Positions 54,179 through 63,585 are shown, counted from the first letter of the stretch. The stretch: 64,000 nucleotides of DNA from JBGTGG01 sp964398945 (GCA_964398945.1 CAYNOT010000012.1:98987-162986), one strand, 5' to 3'. Notes: generated by a model from the sequence alone, not told the origin. Program-made: numbers and translations.

Positions 54179-55138
54179 ATGAACCAACATCAGGACGAAA
54201 TTCTCGATCAACTAAAAAATAAATTCGATGCCATTGGTCAGGATGTGAATGTCCATTTACAAGGATTGCTCCATGCAAAACCGATCACCTACTGGGACTA
54301 CATTCAAACCGATGCATTGCTTGCGTTACAAAAACAACGTACCACCCAGCCCGATGAAATGGTTTTCATCATGTACCATCAGGTGAATGAGTTGTTGTTC
54401 AAAATGATTTTGTGGGAGATTGACCAGGTGGCCGACAAGGAAGAAATACAAACTGCCTATTTCGCCATGAAGCTCGACCGCATCAGCCGCTATTTCGATA
54501 TGCTTACTTCTTCCTTTCAAATTATGGGCGAAGGAATGGAAGTTGAACAGTACATGAAATTCCGCAACACCCTTACCCCTGCCAGTGGTTTTCAAAGTGC
54601 GCAATACCGGTTGATTGAATTTGCTTCCACTGAATTGATCAACCTGATTGATGCCCGGTTTAGGGAAACGATTGACCGCAACACACCTTTTACCCACGCG
54701 TACGATCATCTGTATTGGCAAGCAGCTGGCAAGGACCACAAGACCGGAAAGAAATCCACGCTGATTAAATTGTTTGAAGAGCGGTATGTTGATGATTTCA
54801 TTGTGTTTATGCAGAAGTACAACACCACCAACCTCTGGACAAAATACCAGGCCCTTCCCGAAAAAGACAGGAAGGATTTAAAATTACAAAATGCCATGCG
54901 GCATTATGACCATACGGTTAATGTTCGTTGGGTGATGGCACATTTAAACACGGCTTCAAAATATCTGGAAAGCGGACAAAAGAAAGCCGAAGCGACTGGA
55001 GGCAGTGATTGGAAAAAATACATGCACCCCAAATATCAGAAACGGATTTTCTTCCCCGGCCTGTGGACGAAAGAAGAATTAGCGAATTGGGGGGTTGATA
55101 ATTTGGAGGGGTATGGAAAGTTAACAGCGCCTTTGTAA
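54179..55138 (+). CDS. kynA: Tryptophan 2,3-dioxygenase
   Basis: This heme enzyme of about 319 residues oxidises L-tryptophan to N-formylkynurenine, the first step of the kynurenine pathway. Visible features are the substrate-pocket FIMYHQVNELLFKM (His at about 64), the tryptophan-binding Arg in MKFRNTLTPASGFQSAQYR, the proximal heme ligand His255 in WVMAHLNTASKYL and the loop ATGGSDWKKYM, which corresponds to the GTGGS loop of well-studied enzymes with Ala for Gly. The frame reaches upstream to a TTG at 54101; the ATG at 54179 (MNQHQDEILDQL) is the natural start. No other kynurenine gene is in the window. Confidence 0.9.
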   Translation: MNQHQDEILDQLKNKFDAIGQDVNVHLQGLLHAKPITYWDYIQTDALLALQKQRTTQPDEMVFIMYHQVNELLFKMILWEIDQVADKEEIQTAYFAMKLDRISRYFDMLTSSFQIMGEGMEVEQYMKFRNTLTPASGFQSAQYRLIEFASTELINLIDARFRETIDRNTPFTHAYDHLYWQAAGKDHKTGKKSTLIKLFEERYVDDFIVFMQKYNTTNLWTKYQALPEKDRKDLKLQNAMRHYDHTVNVRWVMAHLNTASKYLESGQKKAEATGGSDWKKYMHPKYQKRIFFPGLWTKEELANWGVDNLEGYGKLTAPL

Positions 55139-55246
55139 TTAGTGGCACATATCCGCAAGTATTGGGTATTAACTTTATACGGTTGTTGTGTGTAATGCCG
55201 CTGGACGGAAATCATAACTAGAAAAAATGGACAGAATTTTGTAAAT

Positions 55247-55782
55247 TTGGAGGTGAAAAAGAGTCAAATAATTTACCTCGACTTCTTTGTCGACAAGCTT
55301 ACAAATTCAATTGAAAACATTAAGACTGGCGACAGTTTCAGAACCAGTGTTTCGCTAGTAACAAAGGACGAGTTGAAAGACGTATCCAAGAAAAGCGGCT
55401 GGGCATTTGACTGGAAATCAGAGTTTAAAGCGCCTGAGAAAGAGGTTTACAAACTGACAATTGCCGAGAGTTCTAATTCTGTAATTCAGGACTCGTTAGC
55501 ATCTCATTTCGAGACGACCATATTTACATGCACTTGATTGAAAGTGCCCCTTTTAATAAAGGAAAGAATAAAGCTTACCTAGGAGTGCCTGGAAATCTCG
55601 TAGCTTTTGCCTGCAAGGTTTCATTTCAACGAGGCGGAGGTGGATATTTATCATTCAATTCAAAGACACAATTAATTGAACATTACGTTAAATCATTAGG
55701 TGCTGTGCGCTTTGGCGGGACTTTAATGTTTGTTACTCCAGAAACATCTTTAAAACTTATTAACAAATACTTCAACGACTAA
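55247..55782 (+). pseudogene. GNAT toxin-like gene, frameshifted
   Basis: Two overlapping frames together form one protein of about 178 residues. The first (55247-55537) reads SFRTSVSLVTKDELKD, WAFDWKSEFKAPEKEVYKL and stops. The second continues GLVSISFRDDHIYMHLIESA, PFNKGKNKAYLGVPGNLVAF, SKTQLIEHYVKSLGAVRFGG. The joint lies at 55489-55490, where one G appears to be missing (CAGGAC for CAGGGAC), a -1 shift in a G-run. The family is the GNAT-like protein common in Bacteroidota that pairs with a small downstream partner. The start is a TTG at 55247 or a GTG at 55253. It is either an inactivated gene or a sequencing error. Confidence 0.75.
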
Positions 55783-55785
55783 ATT

Positions 55786-55956
55786 ATGGGACTTATAAAA
55801 GAACCTTTAAACGTGGACTTTGTAGTTGACCCAAGGCCACTGGCTGATAAAGAACGGAAAATGATAAGCGACTTTATCAAGGCTGACAAAATGAAAAAAG
55901 CTAAGCTGATTGACCGCCTCAAAAAGGTAAAAAGAGCCGTTCACGAACAAAAGTGA
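55786..55956 (+). CDS. 56-aa partner of the GNAT-like protein
   Basis: This short cytosolic protein reads MGLIKEPLNVDFVVDPRPLA, then a Lys-rich helical end (KMKKAKLIDRLKKVKRAVHE). It begins 3 bases after the stop of the GNAT-like frame. The arrangement is typical of the small partner (antitoxin-like) of such GNAT proteins in Bacteroidota. With its partner frameshifted it may now be an orphan. The ORF is complete and keeps the family-type DPRPLADKER segment. Confidence 0.65.
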   Translation: MGLIKEPLNVDFVVDPRPLADKERKMISDFIKADKMKKAKLIDRLKKVKRAVHEQK

Positions 55957-56374
55957 GTTGATGCGGCACTACACACAACAAAATGTAATAGCTGCTAAGG
56001 TTTGAAAGTGTGATGGTGTTTGGATCATTTTAATAATGATCACCGTTTGTGCAACTACGTTTGGCCACTACTACATTTACATAAACGTTAGTCAGAACCA
56101 AAAGACAAACATCACAACACCCGTTTGGAGGATGAAACCGTTTGGCTAACCATAGACCAAATGGCTGAACTATTTCAAAAATCACGGTCCACCATAAATG
56201 AGCATATTCTACACATTTACGAAGAACAAGAACTTGATAATTAAACATCTATGATAAAAATCGGAAATTTCGATTTTTCTACCTAACCCACGAATTACTT
56301 ACTCTACACAAAAGAAAAATGGCAGGTAACAATACCGACAATAAGCAAATCAGAAGCTTACAAACCCATTCCTT
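55957..56374. other. AT-rich accessory gap
   Basis: This 418-base gap lies between the GNAT partner and the amidohydrolase gene. It holds the RhuM fragment listed separately (56125-56244). The rest shows no coding frame. The block looks AT-richer than the neighbouring genes by eye, consistent with decayed accessory DNA. Confidence 0.5.
56125..56244 (+). pseudogene. RhuM-family protein, N-terminal remnant
   Basis: A 39-codon frame encodes EDETVWLTIDQMAELFQKSR, STINEHILHIYEEQELDN and then a stop. This matches the start of the RhuM/virulence-associated family (DxxTVWLTQxQMAELF ... ISEHIxNIFxEGEL), whose full proteins are about 330 residues. Everything after the first 40 residues is gone. It is a clear decay product next to the frameshifted GNAT gene. 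Confidence 0.7.
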
Positions 56375-57499
56375 TCACTCCCCAAACAACCCCCCATCAA
56401 TCCCCGGTATTATTTTCAACGCGTTTTCATAATACACTTTCTTCAAAACAGAATCCGGTAAATCCAATCCATACATCTTCCAATTGCCGTGGTACTTGCG
56501 GTAGTAATCAAAATATTCATCATCGGTTTCGAGTACACGAAAGTAGGTATAGTATTCTTCCATTTTGTACGTGTCCTTTCCCATCAATACACGATCCTGA
56601 TACGTGATCATAAATTTCCTTGCGGTGCGCGGTTGCCGACCGAGCTCGGCCAGCACGGCCCCTAATTCCGTGTAAACATTCGGCATTTCATCCAACAGTT
56701 TGCCTAACCGCTCCAAATCATTTCCAAACCAACCGAGGTGCGCGTTGATGAATTTTGTATCCGGATGTTTTCGAAACACGTTGTGTTGCTCCGCCATCAC
56801 TTCCTCAAAAGAAGGATACTTTTCAGGATTGCGGTACCGGCTTGGGTGTTTTTTCAATTCCAGCCAACGCTCATTGTACTTGTCTTTCGGTTTCCAAAAA
56901 GAATTCGGCTCCCCGGAATGGATCAATACCGGAATCCCCAGTTCCCCGCACTTCGCCCAAATCGGATCCAACCGCGGATCATCCACTGCAATCCGGTTTC
57001 CATCGCTGTCTTTATCGGTAAGGCCTAATCCTTTATAAACTTTCAATCCCACCACACCTTGCTTCACTGCTTCCTCCATCATGGCAAGTGTTTCGTTTGG
57101 CCAGCCTTCATCATCCAGTTTTTCGAAATTGATGTTAAGGAAAAGCACAAAACGGTTCGGGAAATTTTTTGTCACATTGTCCTGCGACCATTCCAGATAC
57201 TTCCCACGAAAACCACTCAGGTTCACCATCACCGCCATGTTGAGTGAATCCATTTCAACAACAAGTTTTTCTAAATTTTGTATGGGCATGGTCCATTGGT
57301 GATTATGGACATCAATAAAAGGAAACTTTGCCCGGGTGAGTTTATGCTCCGGGGTTTTTAACGTAGAAATTGGTGAATATTCTTCAACATCCATCACATT
57401 CATACGGTATTGAATCTTGCCGATGACCCAATAAACTCCTCCCAGAAAAATTAAAATAGAAATGGGCAACAATACCCATTTCTTTTTTGAGAATGCCAT
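56375..57499 (-). CDS. Membrane-anchored amidohydrolase (PF04909)
   Basis: This 374-residue TIM-barrel metal-dependent hydrolase has an N-terminal membrane helix (about 7-26). The metal-binding start is FIDVHNHQW; further motifs are VGLKVYKGLG, PVLIHSGEPNS, FINAHLGWFGNDL and DRVLMGKDTY. The fold belongs to the amidohydrolase_2 family that acts on C-N bonds or decarboxylates aromatic acids. The substrate is unknown. It is co-transcribed with the DUF2911 protein encoded 3 bases upstream. Confidence 0.8.
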   Translation of the reverse strand: MAFSKKKWVLLPISILIFLGGVYWVIGKIQYRMNVMDVEEYSPISTLKTPEHKLTRAKFPFIDVHNHQWTMPIQNLEKLVVEMDSLNMAVMVNLSGFRGKYLEWSQDNVTKNFPNRFVLFLNINFEKLDDEGWPNETLAMMEEAVKQGVVGLKVYKGLGLTDKDSDGNRIAVDDPRLDPIWAKCGELGIPVLIHSGEPNSFWKPKDKYNERWLELKKHPSRYRNPEKYPSFEEVMAEQHNVFRKHPDTKFINAHLGWFGNDLERLGKLLDEMPNVYTELGAVLAELGRQPRTARKFMITYQDRVLMGKDTYKMEEYYTYFRVLETDDEYFDYYRKYHGNWKMYGLDLPDSVLKKVYYENALKIIPGIDGGLFGE

Positions 57500-57502
57500 A
57501 AA

Positions 57503-58054
57503 CTATTGAGCAGCAATCGGTACAGCAAACCGGGTTTGATCCCAGGTAAAAACAATATCAACACCCGTGTCGGTGGTGTTGAAGGTGATAACAAAAGTCT
57601 CCACTTCTGAATCAGGTTTTGTTACGGGTGCATCCACTGAAGCGACATCCAACTCGGAGTTTGGTTCTGCTGCAGCAAAGAAAGTTCCTGCATCATCGTT
57701 TAATACTACTTTGAAAAACTCAGCCCCCGGCACGGCATACATCCTGTAGGTGCCTGCTTTTATCGGTTTCCCTCCAAAGGTGACATCTTTATTAAATGTT
57801 ATATCTGTAGATGCGTTTGCACCTAATCTCCAATACTTGCCGTACGGTTGAAGTGCTTCATCTTTCTCTTCACCAAATATCAATCTCCCTTTCTTGGAAG
57901 GCTGGCTATAGGCAACCGCGATTTCCAATCCTCCTTCGTTATAGGAAGCAGTTGTTGGCGGGCTTACAGGGGTTGCTATAAATAGACCATATATGACCCA
58001 CAGTACAAATAGTACAAACACAACTCCTATTCCTATCAAAATTTTCTTTACCAT
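57503..58054 (-). CDS. DUF2911 exported protein
   Basis: This 183-residue protein has an N-terminal membrane helix (about 4-26) and a beta-sandwich with IAVAYSQPSKKGRLIFG, WRLGANASTDITFNKDVTFG and GTYRMYAVPG, the DUF2911 hallmarks. The role is unknown. It is directly upstream of the amidohydrolase gene in one operon, whose product it may assist. Confidence 0.8.
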   Translation of the reverse strand: MVKKILIGIGVVFVLFVLWVIYGLFIATPVSPPTTASYNEGGLEIAVAYSQPSKKGRLIFGEEKDEALQPYGKYWRLGANASTDITFNKDVTFGGKPIKAGTYRMYAVPGAEFFKVVLNDDAGTFFAAAEPNSELDVASVDAPVTKPDSEVETFVITFNTTDTGVDIVFTWDQTRFAVPIAAQ

Positions 58055-58187
58055 AATCTCTTGGTTTAATTGATTTACGAATATACAAACTATTCTTCCT
58101 CCCTAATTTGATATCTTGTCAAAATAGTAGGATCATAAAAGGTCTTTACACCCGCCATTCACTAGTTTTACACTTTAACAGCGATCA

Positions 58188-59117
58188 ATGAAAAACTTTG
58201 GCATTGCCATACACGGTGGAGCGGGAACGATCCTGAAAGAATCGATGACCCCTGAAAAAGAAGTTGCCTACAAGCATGCTTTACAAACTGCTTTGGATGC
58301 AGGCTATGATCTTCTAGCAAAAGGTGCTTCGGCACTTGACGCTGTCGAGAAATCTGTAAGCACATTAGAAGATAGCCCGCTTTTCAATGCCGGAAAAGGA
58401 TCGGTATTTACGGCATCCGGTACACATGAAATGGATGCTTCCATCATGGACGGAGAAACACTCAATGCAGGAGCTGTTTCGATCGTCACGGGAATTAAAA
58501 ACCCCATCCAGCTTGCGCGGTTGGTGATGGAAAAATCAGGGCATGTTTTTTTAGCGGGAAAAGGTGCTGAAGATTTTGCGCGAGAACAAAACTGTGAATT
58601 CAAAGACGATGCCTATTTCTATAATGAACTTCGGCATCAACAATGGTTGGAAATAAAAGATTCCGGTTCCTTTCAACTGGACCACGCCAAATCAAAAGAC
58701 CATAAGTTTGGGACAGTCGGGGCGGTTGCCCTTGATGCACATGGAAATCTTGCAGCGGCAACTTCTACCGGAGGGATGACCAACAAAAAATTCGGCCGCG
58801 TGGGTGATACACCCATGATTGGCGCGGGCAATTATGCCAACAATAAAACATGTGCGGTATCATGTACAGGTAGCGGTGAGTATTTTATCAGGGCAGTAGT
58901 AGCATACGATGTTTCATGCTTAATGGAATACAAAGGGCTTAGTCTACACGAAGCGTGCAAAGAAGTTGTTCAGGACAAACTCCAAAAAATTGGTGGGGAT
59001 GGTGGGCTTATCGCCATTGACGGAAGCGGTACCATTGTATTGGAATTCAATACAGAAGGCATGTACCGCGGCCAACGCAATGCGAATGGTTTGAATGAGG
59101 TATCGATTTATAAATAG
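58188..59117 (+). CDS. Isoaspartyl peptidase/L-asparaginase (Ntn type)
   Basis: This 309-residue N-terminal-nucleophile hydrolase of the plant-type asparaginase family is expected to self-cleave before Thr176 (KFGTVGAVALD) and then hydrolyse beta-aspartyl dipeptides. The start IHGGAGTI, FNAGKGSVFT, DGETLNAGAVS and the C-terminal TGSGEYFIR are family motifs. The nearby cyanophycinase and cyanophycin synthetase make beta-Asp-Arg, the product of cyanophycinase, a plausible substrate. There is no signal peptide, so it is cytosolic. Confidence 0.88.
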   Translation: MKNFGIAIHGGAGTILKESMTPEKEVAYKHALQTALDAGYDLLAKGASALDAVEKSVSTLEDSPLFNAGKGSVFTASGTHEMDASIMDGETLNAGAVSIVTGIKNPIQLARLVMEKSGHVFLAGKGAEDFAREQNCEFKDDAYFYNELRHQQWLEIKDSGSFQLDHAKSKDHKFGTVGAVALDAHGNLAAATSTGGMTNKKFGRVGDTPMIGAGNYANNKTCAVSCTGSGEYFIRAVVAYDVSCLMEYKGLSLHEACKEVVQDKLQKIGGDGGLIAIDGSGTIVLEFNTEGMYRGQRNANGLNEVSIYK

Positions 59118-59150
59118 AAGTATCTCATACCAGACAGTCATTCAGCGGTT

Positions 59151-59375
59151 TCCGTCATTCAGAGGGAGGGACAGCCTTTCGTAAGGGACCCTCGCTTCAC
59201 AAACCCAAAAGCTATATAGTTGGGAAATCCGACCGATGAATCTTTCGAGAGCAATTTAATCATAATAAAGAACCAATTCTCAAAAGACTCTTCGCTGCCG
59301 CTCTGAGTGACGAGCAAGCTGCGTCATTTCATAGGGAGGAAACGCCTGCCCCGAGAATCGGGGACTGAAGAATCT
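59151..59375. repeat. Dispersed intergenic repeat, copy A
   Basis: The unit runs from TCCGTCATTCAGAGGGA to a palindrome CCCCGAGAATCGGGG and GACTGAAGAATCT. It includes CTTCACAAACCCAAA, CCGACCGATGAATCTTTCGA and ATAATAAAGAACCAATTCTC. Copy B follows 52 bases later in the same orientation with high identity, and copy C is at 50.8 kb inverted. Copies A and B fill most of the gene-free gap 59118-59771. Confidence 0.8.
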
Positions 59376-59427
59376 GTTTTCTCTGCCTCGTGAGATTCTT
59401 CGCTTACGCTCTGAATGACGAGCGGTC

Positions 59428-59679
59428 TCCGTCATTCAGAGGGAGCCTGCCTGCCGTACCGTTCGGGCAGGCAGGGTTAAGCCCTTCGTAGGGATTCTCA
59501 CTTCACAAACCCAAAGCCTACAATTGATAAATCCGACCGAAGAATCTTTCGAGAGCATTTAATCATAATAAAGAACCAATTCTCAAAAGACTCTTCGCTG
59601 CCACTCTGAGTTACGAACAAGCTCCGTCATTTCATAGGGAGGAAAACGCCTGCCCCGAGAATCGGGGACTGAAGAATCT
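59428..59679. repeat. Dispersed intergenic repeat, copy B with hairpin insertion
   Basis: The order is the same as in copy A. The aligned part 59531-59679 has the same length as 59227-59375 (149 bases) and differs at few positions. Copy B additionally carries a perfect 10-base inverted repeat (CCTGCCTGCC/GGCAGGCAGG at 59446-59455 and 59466-59475) near its start, which copy A lacks. Confidence 0.8.
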
Positions 59680-59771
59680 AAACAGGATGTCCTACAAACT
59701 GAGCAATAATTCTCTAAAGACTCCGAAACAGCCTTCGATCCTGATAACTAAAATTGATTTTCAAGATGCCT

Positions 59772-60626
59772 TCAACCAAACGCTTCCTGGATCGGAAGGA
59801 TTTTAATGGTGCGGTTATCCAGCGTAAACCGATCGCCATTTGCGAGAATGTGCGTTACCAAATTGGACATCGACATGGGTGTACCTTTTCTCAGTTGACT
59901 GTGTGCATTGTGTGTTAGTTTGCTTGCATCCATCACCACCACCATACCGGAACCAATCACTTTAAATTCATTACAGTTCTTGATCACCAACCCGGTATCT
60001 TCTGCCAACCCGATCCCAAGAAATGTAGGATGGATGGCAACGGCTTCCGCCAACCGACCAAACCTGCCCCTGCGGATAAAGTGCGTATCAATAATTACTT
60101 CCGGAAGCAAACCCAATCCTTTCCCCATCAGCACCGCCCCTTTTAGCAACGCTTCACTACTGCTTCCACCGGCTATCATTTCATGCGCCATCATCATTGC
60201 ACCCGCACTGGTTCCGGCAATCACAAAATGTTCATCCTTAAATTTTTGATCAAGGAGTTTATGCAATTTGGTACCGCCAATGATGTTGGAGATCCGTGAC
60301 TGGTCGCCACCCGAAAACATCACACAATTAGCATTCGAAAATAGTGCTAGCGTATTCGCGGTTTCGCATTGCCGCGATTCCGTCAAATTCAAAACAGTAA
60401 CATCCGTACAGCCTAATTTTTTGAAAGCTTCTAAATAATTAGCACCTACCTTTTTAGGAATGCTGGATGCAGTAGGGATCACCACAATTTTTGAATTGAC
60501 ACCCCCACTCTCTTTTACCACATAGGACAAGATTCCTTCTTCAATAAAATCAAGGCCTTTATACTCATTGCTGCCCTTGTCCTCATTCCCACCAATGGGT
60601 ATCAGTATTCCCTTTATTATATCCAT
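59772..60626 (-). CDS. cphB: Cyanophycinase
   Basis: This serine peptidase of about 284 residues (family S51) cuts cyanophycin to beta-Asp-Arg dipeptides. The nucleophile Ser lies in AGTSAGAMMM, with VMFSGGDQSRI and VIIDTHFIRRGRFGRL as family signatures. There is no signal peptide, so it acts inside the cell. The frame opens at a TTG at 60635, but the ATG at 60626 (MDIIKGILIPIGG) is the natural start. It is divergent from cphA, with 104 bases between. Confidence 0.9.
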   Translation of the reverse strand: MDIIKGILIPIGGNEDKGSNEYKGLDFIEEGILSYVVKESGGVNSKIVVIPTASSIPKKVGANYLEAFKKLGCTDVTVLNLTESRQCETANTLALFSNANCVMFSGGDQSRISNIIGGTKLHKLLDQKFKDEHFVIAGTSAGAMMMAHEMIAGGSSSEALLKGAVLMGKGLGLLPEVIIDTHFIRRGRFGRLAEAVAIHPTFLGIGLAEDTGLVIKNCNEFKVIGSGMVVVMDASKLTHNAHSQLRKGTPMSMSNLVTHILANGDRFTLDNRTIKILPIQEAFG

Positions 60627-60730
60627 TTTTAACAATTATGATCTATATATCAGTATGCGGGGCAAAAATGACTATTAATTCTTGTTAAAAAATCTATATT
60701 GAAATTAAATCACCAATCCACTCATCTTTC

Positions 60731-63358
60731 ATGAAAGTTCTTGAATTACGCGCACTTAAAGGGCCAAACTACTGGTCCGTAAACAGGCACAAACTGATCG
60801 TCATGGTGCTCGACATCGAAGAGCTGGAACAGCGCCCCACGAATACCATTGATGGTTTTTTGGAAAGGTTGGAAACGATGTTCCCTTCCATGTATGAACA
60901 TCGTTGTTCTGTTGGGACACCAGGAGGCTTTTTTGAACGCGTGCAAGAAGGTACCTGGATGGGGCACGTAATCGAACACATTGCACTTGAAATTCAAACC
61001 CTTGCGGGGATGGATGTTGGTTTCGGCAGAACGCGCGGATATGGTGAGGAAGGTGTTTACAATGTTGTATTTGCGTACCTGGAAGATGAAGTTGGAAAAT
61101 ATGCAGCGCATGCTTCCGTGAGGATAGCGGAAGCATTGGTAGCGGGCAATCCATACGATCTAACACCCGACATACAGGAGATGCGGGAAATCCGTGAACG
61201 CGTCAGGATGGGGCCGAGCACAGGATCGATTATAGAAGAAGCGGAAGCCCGCGGCATTCCCTGGATTCGTTTGAACAAACATTCACTTTGCCAGCTTGGC
61301 TATGGTGTAAACCAAAAAAGGATTCAAGCCACTGTTACCAGCCAGACCAGTAATATCGGGGTGGAGATTGCCTGTGATAAAGAAGATACAAAATTCTTGC
61401 TTGAACAAGCAGAGGTGCCGGTTCCGAAAGGGGATATTGTTCGGTCTGAGGCAGGACTTGAAGCAGCTGTAGAAAAGATCGGCTATCCCCTCGTTGTAAA
61501 ACCCATCAGTGGCAATCACGGGCGTGGCATCACTACAAATGTTATGAACTGGGAAGATACGCTGGCCGCCTTTCATGCTGCCAAAAAAGTATCCAACTCC
61601 ATCATCATTGAAAAGTATATTACAGGGGAAGACTATCGTCTGTTGGTGATCAATTATAAATTGGTAGCAGCCGCAAAACGAACAGCTGCGCACGTTGTCG
61701 GGGATGGAAAGTCGACTGTACAAGAGTTGATCGACCTGGTCAACAAAGATCCAAAAAGAGGATTTGGCCATGAAAAAGTATTGACGATGATTGACGTTAA
61801 CGAATTGACGTTAAGCATTATAAAAGAAAAAGGTAAAACCATCGATTCCGTTCTTGAAAAAGGTGAGTTCTTAAAACTAAAAGATACGGCCAACCTCAGT
61901 ACAGGCGGAACAGCTGAAGATGTTACGGATATCGTCCATCCGTACAATATTTTTATGGCAGAGCGCATTGCCAAAATTATCGATCTGGATATTTGTGGTA
62001 TCGATATCATGACCACGGATATCGGGCAACCACTTCCTGAAACAGGTGGTGCAGTATTGGAAGTAAATGCAGGGCCCGGATTCAGAATGCACCTCGCCCC
62101 TGCCGAAGGGTTACCAAGAAACGTTGCCGGCCATGTCATCGACATGCTGTATCCTCCGGGGGTATCTTCCAAAATTCCAATTGTAGCAGTAGCGGGAACA
62201 AATGGAAAAACAACCACTACCCGATTGATCGCACACATGGCCCGGATGAAAGGATACAAAGTTGGGTATACAACAACCGATGGCGTGTATATTCAAAATC
62301 GAATGCTCATGACGGGCGATTGCACGGGACCTGCCAGTGCTGAGTTCGTACTCAGGGACCCAACTGTGGATTTTGCTGTCTTGGAATCTGCAAGAGGTGG
62401 GATTCTTCGGGCTGGTTTGGGATTTAAACACTGTGATATTGGGATCGTTACGAATGTGGAAGCCGATCATTTAGGCCTTAAAGGAATTCACACGATCGAA
62501 CAATTGGCGCAGGTGAAAGCTGTTGTTCCTGAAACCGTTTTTCCGGATGGATTCGCAATCTTAAATGCGGATGATGACCTGGTTTACGACATGCGTAAAA
62601 ATGTGAAATCCAAAGTCGCGTTATTTTCACTCGATGAAAATAGCAAGCGCATCCGTAAACAAATGCGGGAAGGCGGTTTAAGTGCGATTTATGAAAGCGG
62701 GTACATTACCATTTGCAAAGGCGAATGGAAAATGCGGGTAACGAAAGCGATAAACGTTCCTTTAACATTTGAAGGGAAAGCAGTCTTCATGATCCAAAAT
62801 GTTTTGCCGGCAGTATTAACGGGATACATTCGGGGATTTTCAATTGAAGACATCAAGGTGTCCCTCGAATCCTTTATTCCTTCCCCATCGCAAACGCCAG
62901 GAAGGCTTAACATGTTCCGTTTCAAAAACTTTAATGTATTGTTGGATTATGCACACAACGCAGCCGGACTTCGTGCCTTGAAAAAAATGGTAGAGCAAAT
63001 GGAGGGCACACCAAAAATAGGAATGATTGCGGGTATTGGTGACCGCAGACCGGAGGATAACCATGAGATTGGTGCCGTGGCAGCCGAAATGTTCGATGAA
63101 ATCATCATCCGCCAGGACAAAAACCTTCGCGGCAAAACGGAAACCGAACTGATCGAAATGATCCACAATGGTATCAAAAGTGTAAATCCTGATAAGAAAG
63201 TAACGGTTATCCCATCGGAAAAAGATGCCATTACTTTTGCGATGGCAAATGCCCCGACAGGTTCTTTACTGGTTTTTTGTAGTGATGTGGTGCCCGATGC
63301 CCTTAATTTAGTAATGCAGTACAAAGAAGAGGAGAGCAAAAAATATCAATTGAAGTAA
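60731..63358 (+). CDS. cphA: Cyanophycin synthetase
   Basis: This 875-residue ATP-dependent ligase builds the Asp-Arg storage polymer cyanophycin. The N-terminal domain (about 1-160) is followed by an ATP-grasp domain (about 200-480; VVKPISGNHGRGITTNV, HVVGDGKSTVQELIDLVN, GIDIMTTD, VLEVNAGPGFRMHLAP) that adds aspartate to the backbone. A Mur-ligase-like domain (about 490-860; P-loop AGTNGKTTTTRLI, TGDCTGPASAE, ESARGGILRAGLG, LLDYAHNAAGLRAL) adds arginine to the side chains. The length and both active sites are typical of CphA. It pairs with cyanophycinase and the isoaspartyl peptidase in this region. Confidence 0.93.
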   Translation: MKVLELRALKGPNYWSVNRHKLIVMVLDIEELEQRPTNTIDGFLERLETMFPSMYEHRCSVGTPGGFFERVQEGTWMGHVIEHIALEIQTLAGMDVGFGRTRGYGEEGVYNVVFAYLEDEVGKYAAHASVRIAEALVAGNPYDLTPDIQEMREIRERVRMGPSTGSIIEEAEARGIPWIRLNKHSLCQLGYGVNQKRIQATVTSQTSNIGVEIACDKEDTKFLLEQAEVPVPKGDIVRSEAGLEAAVEKIGYPLVVKPISGNHGRGITTNVMNWEDTLAAFHAAKKVSNSIIIEKYITGEDYRLLVINYKLVAAAKRTAAHVVGDGKSTVQELIDLVNKDPKRGFGHEKVLTMIDVNELTLSIIKEKGKTIDSVLEKGEFLKLKDTANLSTGGTAEDVTDIVHPYNIFMAERIAKIIDLDICGIDIMTTDIGQPLPETGGAVLEVNAGPGFRMHLAPAEGLPRNVAGHVIDMLYPPGVSSKIPIVAVAGTNGKTTTTRLIAHMARMKGYKVGYTTTDGVYIQNRMLMTGDCTGPASAEFVLRDPTVDFAVLESARGGILRAGLGFKHCDIGIVTNVEADHLGLKGIHTIEQLAQVKAVVPETVFPDGFAILNADDDLVYDMRKNVKSKVALFSLDENSKRIRKQMREGGLSAIYESGYITICKGEWKMRVTKAINVPLTFEGKAVFMIQNVLPAVLTGYIRGFSIEDIKVSLESFIPSPSQTPGRLNMFRFKNFNVLLDYAHNAAGLRALKKMVEQMEGTPKIGMIAGIGDRRPEDNHEIGAVAAEMFDEIIIRQDKNLRGKTETELIEMIHNGIKSVNPDKKVTVIPSEKDAITFAMANAPTGSLLVFCSDVVPDALNLVMQYKEEESKKYQLK

Positions 63359-63585
63359 ACGTTTTAATTCTCTATAGTTAAAGACAAGTATGTCACCCCT
63401 TCGGGTTTCTGTATGGTCCGTAATGCTATTTCTATAACCCTTTCATCCCTTCGGATTAACAAAGTCTGAAAGACTGACATGCCTGAGACATTTGGTAAAT
63501 CAGATAATCCGTAAAAATACCTAAGTTAAAAATTTAAGGAATACCTTTTATAGCCCGGGATCTATTGTTCTAAAGTAGTGTACAG
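63359..63585. other. Gap downstream of cphA
   Basis: No gene is seen. A small hairpin (ACCCCTTCGGGT, about 63396) and AGTCT-N3-AGACT (about 63463) are present, but neither is followed by a T-run. A terminator for cphA is not obvious here. Confidence 0.4.

Noticed and set aside
55148..55163. TGGCACATATCCGCAA as a sigma-54 site before the GNAT-like gene
   Set aside because: The GC pair is one base too close to the GG pair, a spacing sigma-54 does not tolerate well.
61654..62259. A 201-codon minus-strand frame inside cphA
   Set aside because: It lies opposite the conserved ATP-grasp and Mur-ligase segments and encodes no recognisable domain; it is a by-product of the coding strand's composition.
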